From Parapristionchus giblindavisi (taxonomy: Eukaryota; Nematoda; Chromadorea; Rhabditida; Diplogasteridae), in NCBI GenBank assembly GCA_943737045.1, contig CALSFV010000404.1:141185-205184 (forward strand): a stretch of DNA of 64,000 nucleotides, read 5' to 3'. How positions within the stretch are numbered: position 1 is the first letter of the stretch; the number at the start of each line of letters is the position of its first letter. Shown piece by piece: positions 1 through 12,800 of the stretch. The notes under the pieces are model-generated. The model searched no databases, was not told the origin of the DNA, and was given only the letters and a program-made list of their open reading frames with translations. The position numbers and the translations under genes are program-made.

Positions 1-3000
1 AAATTGTTATAAGCAATTATAATCGAAATGTTTAGATGTCAGCTGCCTTTAAAAACACATGAAAAAAGCAAAAATGGAAATTCGATATACTCATTCATTC
101 AAATTCGCGGACGATAATATACAAAGTCAGACTTGGCGTTTCCAGGGTATAAATGGGAACTCGGAGTTCTTCCACTATTTTAGGGACGGCGTCTCTACCA
201 ATCTATCTCTCTCAATTTGATCCATGAGACTATACTATATAAAATACTACAATAACCCAAATCATAAGCATACTTCATAATATTTTTAAAAAGGTTTGAG
301 TTGAGCTATGAGATATTGTTTTAAGAATTTTCATTTAAAAATATTTGCATTGTCATAGAATACTTACTTGTACTCTATGATTCCTTGTATCAGACACAGC
401 AATATTATTGATATTATTAGTTGCCACTCCCCATGGATAGTTAAACATTCCAACTGGTCTTCCTCTTTCTCCAAACTTTAGAATGAATGTTCCATCTTGA
501 TCAAATACCTACAATCACCAATCGATCAACCAATCAATCAATACTATCATACCATAATATTATAATAAAGTCTCTTATACAGTATATTATACCTGAATAC
601 GATGATTATCTTTATCAGCTACAATAATCTGATTAAGAGTATTTGTAGTGAGTCCTGCAGGTCTATCAAACTGTCCAGCTCTCGTTCCAGCACTTCCAAA
701 CTTTGTTATGAAATGTCCGTCCTTGTCGAATATCTACAATCAAATCAATCAAGTAAATCAAATCAATATGTGTACCTGTATTCTATTATTAGATCTATCA
801 GCAACAAGTATTCTTCCTAATAGATCACAACATATTCCCCATGGTCGACATAACTCTCCATCTCCTGATCCTTCTCTACCAAATGAGAATAATTCTCCTT
901 GATTACAAATCTCTTCATAGTTTCTACCACGTCGAACATCAACTTGAGTTGGACAACCGCTACAATTATAATATATTCATCATATATACTATACATGGAC
1001 AACCATTCTTTCTGTAAATTCAAATCGCGTCGCGCTTTACCAAGTTGAGGGACTCCATACTAACTTTTTTCTTCATTTTTGAATAACTTTTGGCTAAATC
1101 GGATGGGTCGGGTGCCAAAACCGAGTGGGTCTTGTCGCTAAAGACAATGCCGCCTATGTACGATATAGACCAGGGCTGTGAGTAAAATAGTTTTCGTAAA
1201 ACGTAATTTTACGACTTTTTCTCTCGTAAAATTCGTAAAAAATTTCGCTAAAAAATTTCGCGTCAAAATTTTAAGAAATTGTCCCTGATTTATTTATAAC
1301 AAAAGATGGGAAACTCGCGAATGTTCATAATGATTCTCTTATGAAATGGACAAACGATAAGCAATAAGTTACAAATAAATTTTTTTTCTATATAATACAG
1401 GATATCCCAAAGGCTGAATTTCCGACGATTCTTTAAAATAATTTCATCAATTTTCAGTATTTTGCCATTTTTTCTCGTTTCGTTAAATTTTAACTATTCG
1501 TAAAATTTTACGGAAAAAGTCGTAAAATCGTAAAATTCGTAAAATCGTAAAACGTAAAATGCACAGCCCTGATATAAAATATATAGATTGAATACTTGAT
1601 AGAAGTTCCTCTAAGTGTGATATTAAGTGTATGAGGTCCATCTTGAAGAGGAATATATGATAGTACAACAACTCCTCCATCACGTTCACTACAATCATAT
1701 TATATATATATACTATATATTATTCAATATACTAAAGACTTACGAAATAGATACATCAAGTGGATTTCCATTGGGAGCTATTACAGTACCTTCAACTGAT
1801 TGTCCTTTTGTACGACATATCTACAATTGTTACCATACTAATCACAGAATAGCTATGTTACACATTTTCATAATAAGGCCAGGTCTGTGAAAAAAAGCAA
1901 TAAAGGTTACAAAAAATCCCTATAGGCTACAAGGTTTTCAACAACAAAAATATCCCAAAATGCGGACAGTCATCGTAGTTATTGACATGATACTAATCAA
2001 TACAAGATATATTATAATACCTGATTACAAGCATCTTTCAATTGAACAGTTACAGCAGTCTGTCGTTCACGTATAGCTCTTCTAAAACCTTCACCCAATA
2101 TCTGAGAGTTCCTAGCACATGGTCCACTTTCTAATCCACCTAGACCACGCAATCTCAAAACAAATACTTTATAAAAAAATTATAAATGAATCATACTTAG
2201 CAAGAAGATTAGGATCAGGGTGTAGAAACTTAATAGAATCAGTTTCATTCGTTTGTCTTCCAATACGAGGAATTGAATACAACTTAAATACATCACACTT
2301 ATATATCTTAACGGATGAATGGATAACATACCTCAACCATCTTTTCGAACAAAACACCTAATTTGTGATTATCATCATCATCACGAACAGATTCACCCAT
2401 TTGTGCCATCTTAATACATTCATTGAGGAACACAGTACATCAGTATACAATAGAGTATATAATATACCTGTTGTAGTCTATTCTTATGTAGATTAAGAGT
2501 TTCAGATTGAGTAGATAAACATTTCATTTTTGATATTCGAGTTGTTTCAACTAACGATAATAATTCCCTCTTTCTTTCTTCTAATGCAGATATGTGCATA
2601 TGCATTACAGATCGAAGTTCCGATGCTACTGCCTACAAACAATTATAATTAATCATAAATGTCTATATCTACTTCCATTCTTCGTTTCTTCATACTTCCA
2701 TTCTTTATTATATCTACTATATCTACATTCATTCTGCCCTTCTGTCTGCGGTGCGGTCGGTTCGAGTAAGCTCTCCGTTCCACTCTCGCCTATTCCATCA
2801 ACAGAAAAGGATCAACAGTCGAATCCCATCCTAGAAGGCTTTGGAATGCCTGGAGGTGTACTTCCAACTGTCAAGCAGGCCTAATGTGTAATATGTGTAG
2901 ATGTGTAGATAGTGTAAATATGTGTAGATAGTGGAACGTTTTCATGGGTTTTCTACTCCTATCAACAAGTTCAAGTTCGATTGTTTTCTTGAATGGAGAA

Positions 3001-6000
3001 AAATATCTCTCAGAGACGGAAGAATAAGAAATTTTTTTAAATACCACATTTTAAAATAATTCTGTCATGTCTGATTTTGCATAAGGTGGCACAATGTCAT
3101 GTATGGCCATCTGAAGGAAATCTAAGATGGAGGGACGCCGACGTATAAATCATATACTTAATAATTCTACCATTTATATTACATAGACTAGCAGTGCTAG
3201 GGGGATCCATTAATTTTTTTTACTTCTGAGCGTTTCATTATTATACTTGAAGCGCGGGAGGAGCATTGCGCTAGCGTGGAAGGGTGCTGCGCACCCTTCC
3301 GCATAGACTGTTCGAGTCGCCCAGTATGGACACTTTTCTCTTGTTTTCTCACTTATTAGACGAATTGTCGAAAAAAATATATGAAAAACGACAACATAAA
3401 ACTATTTGCTTTGAATTTTGAACAGCAAAATTACTTATTATACACCAATCGACGCGCAAAGAGTAGTGCTACAACTTTCTTTGCCATATAAAACGCCGAA
3501 AACAATTTTAAAAATAAGTTTAACTAAGAAAACTGGCAAAATCGTGTTTTCGCACCTTTTCGGCGATTTTTCGCGGCAAAAAGAGGTCGTGCGGAGGTGA
3601 AGTGACATATTTTCTAAAACAATTTTTCAAGGGCTACAACATGAGCATAGTTTGGTTGAATAAAAAAGGTGCGAAATTCGAGTTTTTTGAAAAAGTTAAA
3701 AATCGACCATTCTTCGCGACCGCCCAGCTCCGCGAATATTGCTCGGAATGAGTTGCGTCCAAAAGCAAAAAGTTCAGTCTCCTCGAGTTGTACAATTTAG
3801 TTTCAGGAGCCGGGACGCGAAAATTACGTTGAATACGTGAAAATTGCGAAAAACCTACTTTCCGTATTTCTTCCGAGGTCTATTTCGTCATCATCCCGGG
3901 GGACAAGGCGCGTGGCGTTAGCACCAAAAGATGCGCCGCAAAAAGTTGTTTAATATAAGTCTTAATCTCAAAAAGTTATAGAGCCGATTTTGAGCAATCA
4001 AATTATGCGCGCACGATTTTTGCATTTTTTTGCTCTCCGCCAACTTCGAACGTTAATCTCGCGACAACCCGTGATTGGGAAAAATCGGCAAAAATACAAA
4101 TTAGATTGCCCCAAGTCTTGTGGTCATTTTGATATACCAACTTTTAATTTTTGACACATTTAATATCAAGTTTGGCGTCAAAAAGTGCAAAAAACCCGAG
4201 AGCCGGCGTTTCACCTAAAAGACGGCTCCGGATCGGCTCGGGACCAGTGCCATTCGATCCGGCGTGGTCGAAAACCCCAGTAGCCGGAATCTGGTATAAA
4301 GCGCACAAGGTCCTGATAGAACAAATTTTAAAAAACCTACCGCGGTAAATCGGTCGAATTGCGATTCTTTATATAGGGGTTAATCATACATGGGCGGGGT
4401 ACCTGGAGCTCGATTCTACAGAGGGCATAAAACCGAAAATGCTTAATTTTACAGAGGCCTTCACTTTTTTTCAAAAATTTCACTTAAACATCTTTTCTTA
4501 TAGGGGGGCATTCCACAAATTTTCCAACAGCTCTAATTTTACAGGGGGCATTCCACAAATTTTCCAACAGCTCTAATTTTACAGGGGGCATTCCACAAAT
4601 TTTCCAACAGCTCTAATTTTACAGGGGGCATTCCACAAATTTTCCAACAGCTCTAATTTTACAGGGGGCATTCCACAAATTTTCCAACAGCTCTAATTTT
4701 ACAGGGGGCATTCCACAAATTTTCCAACAGCTCTAATTTTACAGGGGGCATTCCACAAATTTTCCAACAGCTCTAATTTTACAGGGGGCACCACCGGGTC
4801 GACGCCCATGTATGATATAGATACCTGTACAGATGCATCAACTCGTTCAATCATTCTACTTATTCCTTCTTGTCCTTCATCTATCCTCTTTTCCTCTTGT
4901 CTCGAATCAGCTAACAAAGCAATCATCGCACAACGAATATCTCCTTAAATAACATCAATCAATACAATATAATAAGATAAATGATAACTAACCAATAGGT
5001 ACAATCTTATGTCCTCCATGATCACATAGACAAGATGAACAAAGAGCTTGACATTTACACCATTCACATATACCAATTAGTTTACTCTCATGAATACTAC
5101 ATAATGTAGAACAGGATGAATTCGTTCCATCATCTCCGTTTCTATTCTTATTCACCTTCAATCATTCATCATTGACAAATTAATCTAAATAAAATAGTTA
5201 CCATAAGTGAAGGAGGAAGGATATTAAGAGATGGAGAGGATGAATTAGAGATAGGCATGACAATATGATCTTTGGTTACTCTTACTCTTGCATGAGCTTC
5301 AACACATACAGGACATAATAGATCTTTACATTGAGAGCAGAAATGAGTAGCACGAGTATCTTCACCACAAGTTGCACATATAGCAACTACATTACATGGA
5401 AATGTAGATGGAGGTACTACACCTTCTCTTGTGGGAGAGAATAAACCCGACGGATCACTTGTATCCAACTAAAACCAATTACAATCAACCACTAATAATA
5501 TCCAATTGCCAACTAACCGATTGATTGCTCTCAAAGTGAAGACTTTTGTTACTATTATCCCATACTGTTGGATTACTTCCCCAAATAGAATAAGAGTCAA
5601 GACGTGGCAAAGTCTTATTACTTTCCGTCCGTTTATCACTAAAAGTATTCACTAATTCAGTTCATTTCTTTTTTTTTAGTTATCAGTCGTAAGTAAATAA
5701 ATCAATCAACATCTACTTCAGATGAGTTGGTGATAGACGAAGTTGAGCCAGATGTAATTGTGGATCAGCAATACACGAAGGGCATCCATGTTCAGTTATA
5801 GATGCCATACACGACTCACAATATCTGAGATAAAGACTACATTTGGGTATAATATAGTAACTGTTACACAAATCACTTACTGGTGACTACATACAGTAGT
5901 AGTGAGAAGAGTACGTGATTCACTTCTACATAGACCACAATTAGAGCGGTGAGGAGCAAGAAGAGGACTATTGAAGAGGTTAGACGAATAATCAGGGGGC

Positions 6001-6144
6001 GCCAGTATAGACGGCGGAGTCTCGAAGATAGAACTCTACAATTCATCACATAAATACAATGAGATAAGACAAGGAAAGTACCTGAAGTTGGAAATTGAAG
6101 TGATCTGAGTTTGCAATGGCCGAGCCATCATCCAGAGATTCCAT
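1..6144 (-). CDS. lin-41: LIN-41/TRIM71-type RING-B-box-filamin-NHL protein, 3' end beyond window
   Basis: TRIM-NHL RNA-binding regulator of developmental timing and germline fate (family knowledge). Domains are read on the minus strand in order. Exon 1 at 6081-6144 starts [14 protein letters not shown] finger is split over exons near 5735-6035 (CGLC, CSHQYCESC, CPSC). The first B-box is at 5169-5468 ([14 protein letters not shown]) and the second near 4990-5085 ([13 protein letters not shown]). Coiled-coil exons lie at 4825-4950 and 2468-2635. A filamin-type Ig domain lies in exons at 1583-2130 ([20 protein letters not shown]). Three NHL repeats lie at 780-960, 590-735 and 368-510 ([20 protein letters not shown], each followed by V[AS]D..N.R[IV]Q). 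TRIM71 NHL blades 1-3 have the same signatures. Six blades are expected; the last three must lie left of the window, after an intron that begins at 367. Introns hold several transposons (1171-1571, 4389-4810). The start was chosen because exon 1 splices in frame into the RING exon. Family assignment is firm; exon edges are by eye. Confidence 0.93.
1171..1571. mobile_element. hAT-like MITE, 401 bp, in a lin-41 intron
   Basis: Ends are CAGGGCTGTG and CACAGCCCTG, a terminal inverted repeat (TIR) of the kind common in hAT elements. Beyond the first 10 bp both arms continue as AT-rich sequence with repeated TCGTAAAA/TTTTACGA motifs, giving a loose foldback. The flanking octamers ATATAGAC and ATATAAAA are similar but not identical, as a decayed 8-bp target duplication would be. 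There is no transposase. It lies between the first NHL exon and the filamin exons. A truncated relative starts at 17707. Confidence 0.6.
2900..4386. other. Unclassified intronic insertion material with a tRNA-like segment
   Basis: This is lin-41 intron sequence with no exon seen. Base composition changes sharply near 3240. Positions 3249-3330 are GC-rich with a perfect 9-bp stem-loop (GAAGGGTGC, TGC loop, GCACCCTTC) followed by TGTTCGAGTCGC, close to a Pol III B box. That could be the head of a tRNA-derived SINE or a chance match. Positions 3350-4380 are non-coding, more GC-rich than host introns, and show no clear terminal repeats by eye. Confidence 0.35.
4389..4810 (-). mobile_element. MITE family A (CATGGGCG termini), expanded copy
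   Basis: Starts CATGGGCG and ends CGCCCATG with TA on both sides, so a TA target duplication is likely. It matches the 184-bp elements at 8150-8333 and 14191-14374 but is reversed and 422 bp long. The extra 238 bp is almost exactly six additional copies of an internal 40-bp unit (see 4509-4788). The right end lies about 12-14 bp from the 5' splice site of the lin-41 exon ending at 4825. No coding capacity. Confidence 0.85.
4509..4788. repeat. 40-bp tandem array, seven copies, inside MITE A
   Basis: The core CATTCCACAAATTTTCCAAC recurs every 40 bp, starting at 4509, 4549, 4589, 4629, 4669, 4709 and 4749, with the units essentially identical. Unexpanded family members carry this unit once, flanked by a short direct repeat (TGCCCC.TGTAAAA), which gives a simple slippage or unequal-exchange route to expansion. 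There are no unique spacers, so this is not a CRISPR-like array. Confidence 0.97.
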
Positions 6145-6889
6145 CTCGCTCATTCATAAAATTGATCTGCATTCAATAGCAGAAGGACCCGTTGACCGCA
6201 GCGGCCTACAACAATAAACCTACTCTACTCATTCAACAACAGGACTTCCAATAGAGGCAACACACACGTCACGAGTATTTTAGAGATGCACAAACAAGGC
6301 GGACAAACCAATTCCTAGGGGAAATATCGATTCTCCTGCTTTTGGTCATCCCCTAAGATGGCTAGGTGCTGGATAAAGTGCAAGTTGCATCGAAAGATGT
6401 CTAGAGAGAGGAAAAGGGTTCGCAAAGTGCAGATTGATCGATGAGAGACCACGCAAAATAAAGAGAGAAGAGGAAGAAAGGTTGTGGTGACTGAAGAGAG
6501 AGGGAGCTATGCCACTCACTCCCTCATCACTACATGACTACTACTGAATGCAGACATTGCTAAGGAAGGGAGATCAAAATGAAAACATCCCTCCTAACCA
6601 ATCCACAATTGATTTATTTTGAAGAGCGCGAATTAAGAAAAATGATCCCTGAAGTTTGAAATCGTAAGTTACTGTAGGTTTGAGCAAGATACAAACTACA
6701 AATGTTTTCATTAAAGTTTTTTTAAACAAAAATTTAATTTGCTCTTCATCTACGCCTTTTTGTTCGTTCTTTATAGTTTTCTCGTATTGCGCACATGATC
6801 CAATCGATAACAGAGTGTACCCTTTTTCAGTGTCATTTCTATTTCCTCCCTCCTTTTCATCCGTTCTTGTATCAACGACTATTTAGCAA
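6145..6889. promoter_or_regulatory. Divergent intergenic region lin-41 / PPP4R1
   Basis: These 745 bp separate the two start codons and must hold both promoters and 5' untranslated regions. I see no coding exon and no transposon. There is a purine-rich stretch at about 6395-6510. No individual promoter element can be supported by eye. Confidence 0.5.
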
Positions 6890-9800
6890 ATGTTTGGAAA
6901 TGTTAATTGGACACCTCAGAGTTTCTCTATGATGCGTAAGTTTTTGTATATTTGTGGTAATTGTACTTTTGTAAAAAGCTCTCCTATTCATAAGTTCCTC
7001 TTTTAGAGCTTGCACTGGAGGATGATTCGGGTGACCTTTTGGAAAGTGGTATGCTTGTCGTTAAGTTAATGATATGGTTATCTTTAATTGATTGACTTTT
7101 CATGCGTATATTTATATTAAGTTTCTTTTGAGAAATGTATGGAGACGATGATTCTCGATTGGCTGTACTAACATCCAATGAAGTGAAACAACTGGCAAAG
7201 ATGGCTCAAAGTTTACTTGTCAATGAAAGGTTATGCTTTTACATCTTATATTGTCAAATCGAAGTGATTATTGCCATTTCAGAGAATCCGCTGGAAGAGA
7301 AGTTTGCAAAGTTTTGCGATATGTTGATACTCTTTCATGTCCTAAACTAGCCGATGAAGTGTTCCAAGTCATTGATTTATTGGCCAGAGATCAAGGTTTG
7401 TACCATTCAGTTAATTAGTATCCATTATGTGTAATAATTGCAATTAATATGTTATACTTTATTTTGATGTTGTCTATTGTCACATTACAAAAAATCCGTT
7501 GTAGTCGAATATGTAGTTTGTTCAGTTGAGATAATATAATTTGTTTACAGCATCATGTGTCCAATGTGCTCTTTTGGAAGGAATGAGTTCAATGTTATCA
7601 TTATGTGCCAAATCAGCAGTATTATCACCATTCATTCCTTCTATTCTTACTCCTCTTCTTGTTCGAACTCTTACTTCTTCAAGTACTGATAACGTGAGTT
7701 ATCTATTATAATTAATCAGATAAACTTTCCATATTTGTGTCAGTCTCTACACTGATAATATTGTATTGTCTTTGTCTATTCTATTCTTTGTCTCATATTC
7801 TTCTTATTGGTCTTTCTCTTATCACTCTGTATTCACTATCAATATGAATCATTGATAATCTCTCTACGAGTAACCATTAATATGCATTTAAACGGCTTAA
7901 TTCAAACGTTGCATTGAAAGGTCACACATATTGTATTTAACCTAACAATATCAAAGTCTAGGGAAGAATTAACGCTATTTAATAAAAATATATTTCCATG
8001 ACTGAATTATTTTCCTGGACTGCGTTAAATAGTGATGCTGTATTGAGTGCTAGGTGGTGAAAGCTAGGAATTATTTTGCTGAATCGAATTTAAGGGAAAA
8101 ACCATGATTAGAATAAATATTTTACTATAATTGATTACTGTAGTGCATACATGGGCGCCGTCATGGGGTGCCCCCTGTAAAATTAGTGCTGTTGGAAAAT
8201 TTGTGGAATGTCCCCCTTTAAAAAATGACGTTTAAGTGAAATTTTTGAAAAAAAGTGAACGCCCCTGTAAAATTAACAATTTTTCCTTCGGATGCCCCCT
8301 GGAATCGAGCTCCACTGGAGTACCCCGCCCATGTATACTGTAGCATCTTACGAATCAAGGAATTTTTCTGATCCTTCGATGTCGTATACCGCTTCTTTTT
8401 TACTTAATGATTTACTTAGTTTCTTAGTTTTGAGATAAAACATTTAAAATGGGGTAGGTTAATTAAAATTGTTAATCTGAAAATTTCAAGAATAAACAGC
8501 GAACACCCAAAAATATTAGGAATGTAACAATTCTTTTAAACGGTAAAGAGGAGTAGTATTTATCATATCATTGTACGAGAATTTTGCAAAAAAATCTTGA
8601 TTTAATTACTTATTAGGTTGAGTCAGAGTTAACCGTGGATTTTAACTTCAACTTTGATTTGCATTTTTGTTGTTATTCAAATGAATGATAGTAGCCGCAG
8701 TCATTGTCGATGGTGTTCTACCAAAGTGGATTCTGCTTCTTCATTCCGTCCTCGAAACACGTGGCCGGCTTGAAGACGAAGTAGGATGCATAGTGGGAGT
8801 GCAAAAACGATTTTTCCGCACTCAGCCTTCACTTCCCTCCTGGGTCTCGCACGTGACCTTGAATAATTGGAAAAGGTGAAAAATTGCTTTTAAAAAACGG
8901 TATGATTTTATGTCCGTCGGGTAACAGCACGCCTAGTTTGGGGACGTCCTCTCCCTGATCCTCCGTTTTCACCCACTGGGCACGTGAGAGTTGGGGGGGG
9001 GGTTATTGTATATGTGCAGTATCGCGAGACTGGAGGTGTTATCTCAAAAGAACGGGAAAAGTTCAAATTCGAACCAAGAAAATCCATGGTTAAAGGGACG
9101 GTATCTCTTGCAGAATTACATGTTCAAATTCGCGGGAGATCCCCATACGGAAAAGTCGAACTAGAATATCTCATAGAAATCAGCAAAAATCCCAACGCAA
9201 AGTGGTGGTTGAACTCTTCAGCTACTACCTTTGAGCGCGCCGTAGACCACTAGGCCATCAATGGACAAATGTTTGGCAAGTGCTATACCTATTCATGATC
9301 TCTTTGTATTCGCTGGTTGTATTATGAGAGATCAGATGTTCGCCTATTCCTTATGCCGATTTGCCAAAATTGATTGGACAGAAGACGAGTCGCTTCCTAT
9401 CCAGTCTATCTTTTCTCTTTCATTATGTTTTGTCACTGCCACGGCGCAGATATCAATGGCTATTTTCAAAAACTACCGTATGATAGTTCGTTAATTCGTG
9501 GTGGGACAAAATTTTTTTATGGAAAACTCCCTTTAATTCAGACTAACCTAATACATTTTGGTATGATTTTTATCAGTGTGTTTGAATTTCTGAAAGTATG
9601 TCATATTGAAACGAAAATTTTGCCGGTTACTTTCCAAAAATATCATATTTGTCAAATAAAAACAGTAGGGCACAATACTATGAACGGTAAACTCATAATC
9701 AAGTGGTGAAATTTCGCTGGGATCAACATTCCACTACATTTTCTGGTTCAAAGTGGAAAACCTTGAGGTATAGGGTTATTGTAAGAAGTTACAGTAACTA

Positions 9801-12800
9801 TCGACCAGTGGGTCACTATCGTTGCCTTCTACAGTAACTCTATGGAACCTCAGGATGTTCTACTTTTAACCAACAACCTTTGAAAATTGATTAATTGATA
9901 TTGAAGATATTGAATGATTATGTTGTTCTTGTTGATCATGATGAATTGATTGTATTCGTCGTTCCTTCCTTCTCATATTGAATCACTCACTATTCAAACA
10001 CTATTCTTGCTCTAACGTTTCAAACCCCTTCTTCTTTTCTTCTTCTTCTTCTTTCATCTCTAACTCTTTCTATTTCTTTATTTATCTTCTCTACAAATTC
10101 ATATACTCGGTATGCACGACTGATATAACATAAAATTAGCTTTACATATGCAATCAATCATACAGCAATACCTGAAGACTGAACGTTGGCATACAAAGTT
10201 ATATTAATTGTCTTTTGTTTAAGAGTAGAGCTAGAATTTTAGTCGCACCAATTTTGGCCGATGTTGGATGCGTATATGTTTTTAAAGCTACTGAAAATAT
10301 GATAGAGTTTACGTGGAGGTCCTCGATTGCATTTGATGGGATGACAAAAGACATAATTATAAAATACTGAATATGACTACTTCTGGGACACTGAAGATCT
10401 ATTATTCCATTTAATCGGTTATTTTCGGGGGGAAAGTACTTGGAAAACACAAAAGGGTGTCTGTTTTACCCTCTTGGAAAAAGTACTGTAAAAAGTTCGT
10501 AGTAGAGCGAGAGTCTTGACACTTCGTTTATAAGCTTTTTTTGCGATTTTAACACAGAAAATCTTCTCTAGATAGTCATTGAACAGATATATGTTCTTTT
10601 TCCGATATGGGGAAACTAACACCCTTTTGTTTTTTTTTCCGAATGCTTTTTTTGCCCCGGAATAAAGATCATTCCTTTTCAAGTAGAATGACATATTTTA
10701 CCGTCTAATCTAAATGTATAATCATGAAATATGTTTTTTTAATGTTTACCTTTTGAAGATATTTAATACTATTATTATTTGTATGACCCTCATCTCATCT
10801 CTTCTTCTTATGTTCATCTTGTTCTTCTCTTCTCCAATCCATTTCATTTCTCTAATGCACTGTTACATTTGCGTTACGTGCCTACTCCGTAACCCCCTCC
10901 GTCGCCTCTCAGACGCGGCGGAGGGGGTTACGGCGTAGGCACGTAAGGCAAATGTAACAGTGCATAACAATCTCTCATTCATTTATACTTCTTCTCTCTT
11001 TATTTCATGTCTTATCTCGTTACTCCTACTCCTTCTTATTGGCGTCTTTCCACTTTTTCCTACTGGCAAGAGCCCTTCTTTTGAAGGTTTCCCTAACAAC
11101 TGGGAGTAAGAGGAAAGAGGATGAGAGAAGGAGAAGAGGAAGAGGAAGAATACGAGAGAAGGAGAAGAGGAAGAGAAAGAGGATGAGAAAGAATACGAGA
11201 GAAGGAGAAGAGGAAGAGAAAGAGGATGAGAGAAGGAGAAGATAGCTAGCTAGAGACAATATGGATTGGCCCCTTGGTAAGGAGAGGAAAAACGATGGAA
11301 GAAGAGGAGAAAAGCAGATGGAAGAAAAAAAGAAGAAGGAGGAGGAGGAGGAATAGACAACTAACATCTGGGCACTGCACATCTCCCCTCTCTTATATAT
11401 TCCATTTATTTCTTGCCATAGAAGAAGGACCCGAAAGAAGAAGACGACACAAAACCTTGTGGAGAAGTTATGAGGAATTAGAGCCAAGACAATTTTAGAG
11501 TATGAAACAATCGAATTATATCTTATTATTAATGATAGAAAGCGTTAATGAACAACTCTTTTCCTTTGTATAAATATGTATGATGTATTATTCTTCTCCA
11601 TACTCATAGGTCGAATAGCTTGGTTATCGGTTTTCAAAATGCGGTCAGGCTTTTCGATTTTTGCGAAATTTTGGCTCAAAATGCGGTCAGGCTTGGTACT
11701 TTGTAACATACTTTTCGACTTATGTCCATACTCTTATATAGTTAGAAAATATATATATTAGGATATATGTATATGATGATGGGATGGAATGGATAGAGCA
11801 ATTACACAAATGAGAACTCTTTATTTATGTCTATTGATATGAATTCAAATTGATATTGATGAGAAAGTGATTAAAGTACGTTCACTTTGTTTACAGACTT
11901 TCTTTTGATTGGTTTTTGGAATGTCAAATGGATCTTATATAACATCTTGTATTTCCTTTTAAGATATTTTTTAAATGTACGAACGATTTTTTTCGACGGA
12001 AAAAATAGATCAAAAATCAAACAAATGATCACTTTTCTAAGAACTTCAGAAAACGAGTCTTATAAGGTGCAGAGAAATGAAAATGTCGCTCGTAATTTTT
12101 TTAAAAATCTTTAAAAGGAATTCAGAAAATGTTATACGTGTCTTTCTGAAAGATTTAAGACGGAAAGATGAAGAGATGAAGTTAGAACTTACTTTTATAT
12201 TCATTAGTATGATATAGTGTTAAATTTAAGGTAAAAGTTATGATATCTCACTTTCTATTATACATGCATTTGTCTCATTCCCTTTCTTTCTTCTTGTCAC
12301 TTTTTGTCTTACCTTTCGTCTTCTATGAATGGCCACAATTGATGATTGGTTCACCTTTACTACTTTCCATTTCCCTTTCTCTCAATGTCTTTCTACCTAT
12401 CTCTGCTGTGGCATAACTTTGAATGTCCTTGAAATGGAAAAGACTCGTGATCACGAAAGGGGAGGTAGAAGGGAAACCACATAAAAAAATTGGGATATGA
12501 TGCAAGGACATGGAACAGCTAGATGCATATAGAATAATCTATATTCCCATGTGTTGGATTGATTGCTATCTATATTTGGTTCTTTGGATGAATCGATAGT
12601 AATATCTTTCTCTTCTTCTTCTTCATTTTGTTGTGTTCTTCTCTTGTTTCATTTCCATCTCTTCCCTCCTCTTCTCTTCTTCTTTTCTTCTTTCACTTTG
12701 TTGGTTGTCGTCATTGCTTTCCTCCTCTTCTTCGATTCCCCATTCTCTTTCACTTTCCTCTGTCTCTCTAACATCCTCACTTCTCTTCTTCATTCTATAC

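Noticed and set aside
3249..3330. A functional tRNA gene
   Set aside because: A hairpin and B-box-like motif are present, but no complete cloverleaf or clear A box; at most a SINE head.
4509..4788. Regular 40-bp direct repeats resembling a CRISPR array
   Set aside because: Units are contiguous and identical with no unique spacers, inside a MITE in a eukaryotic gene.
10199..10694. Two overlapping minus-strand open frames of 83 and 91 codons in the large PPP4R1 intron
   Set aside because: No recognisable motif or splice-supported gene model; likely decayed repeat or chance.
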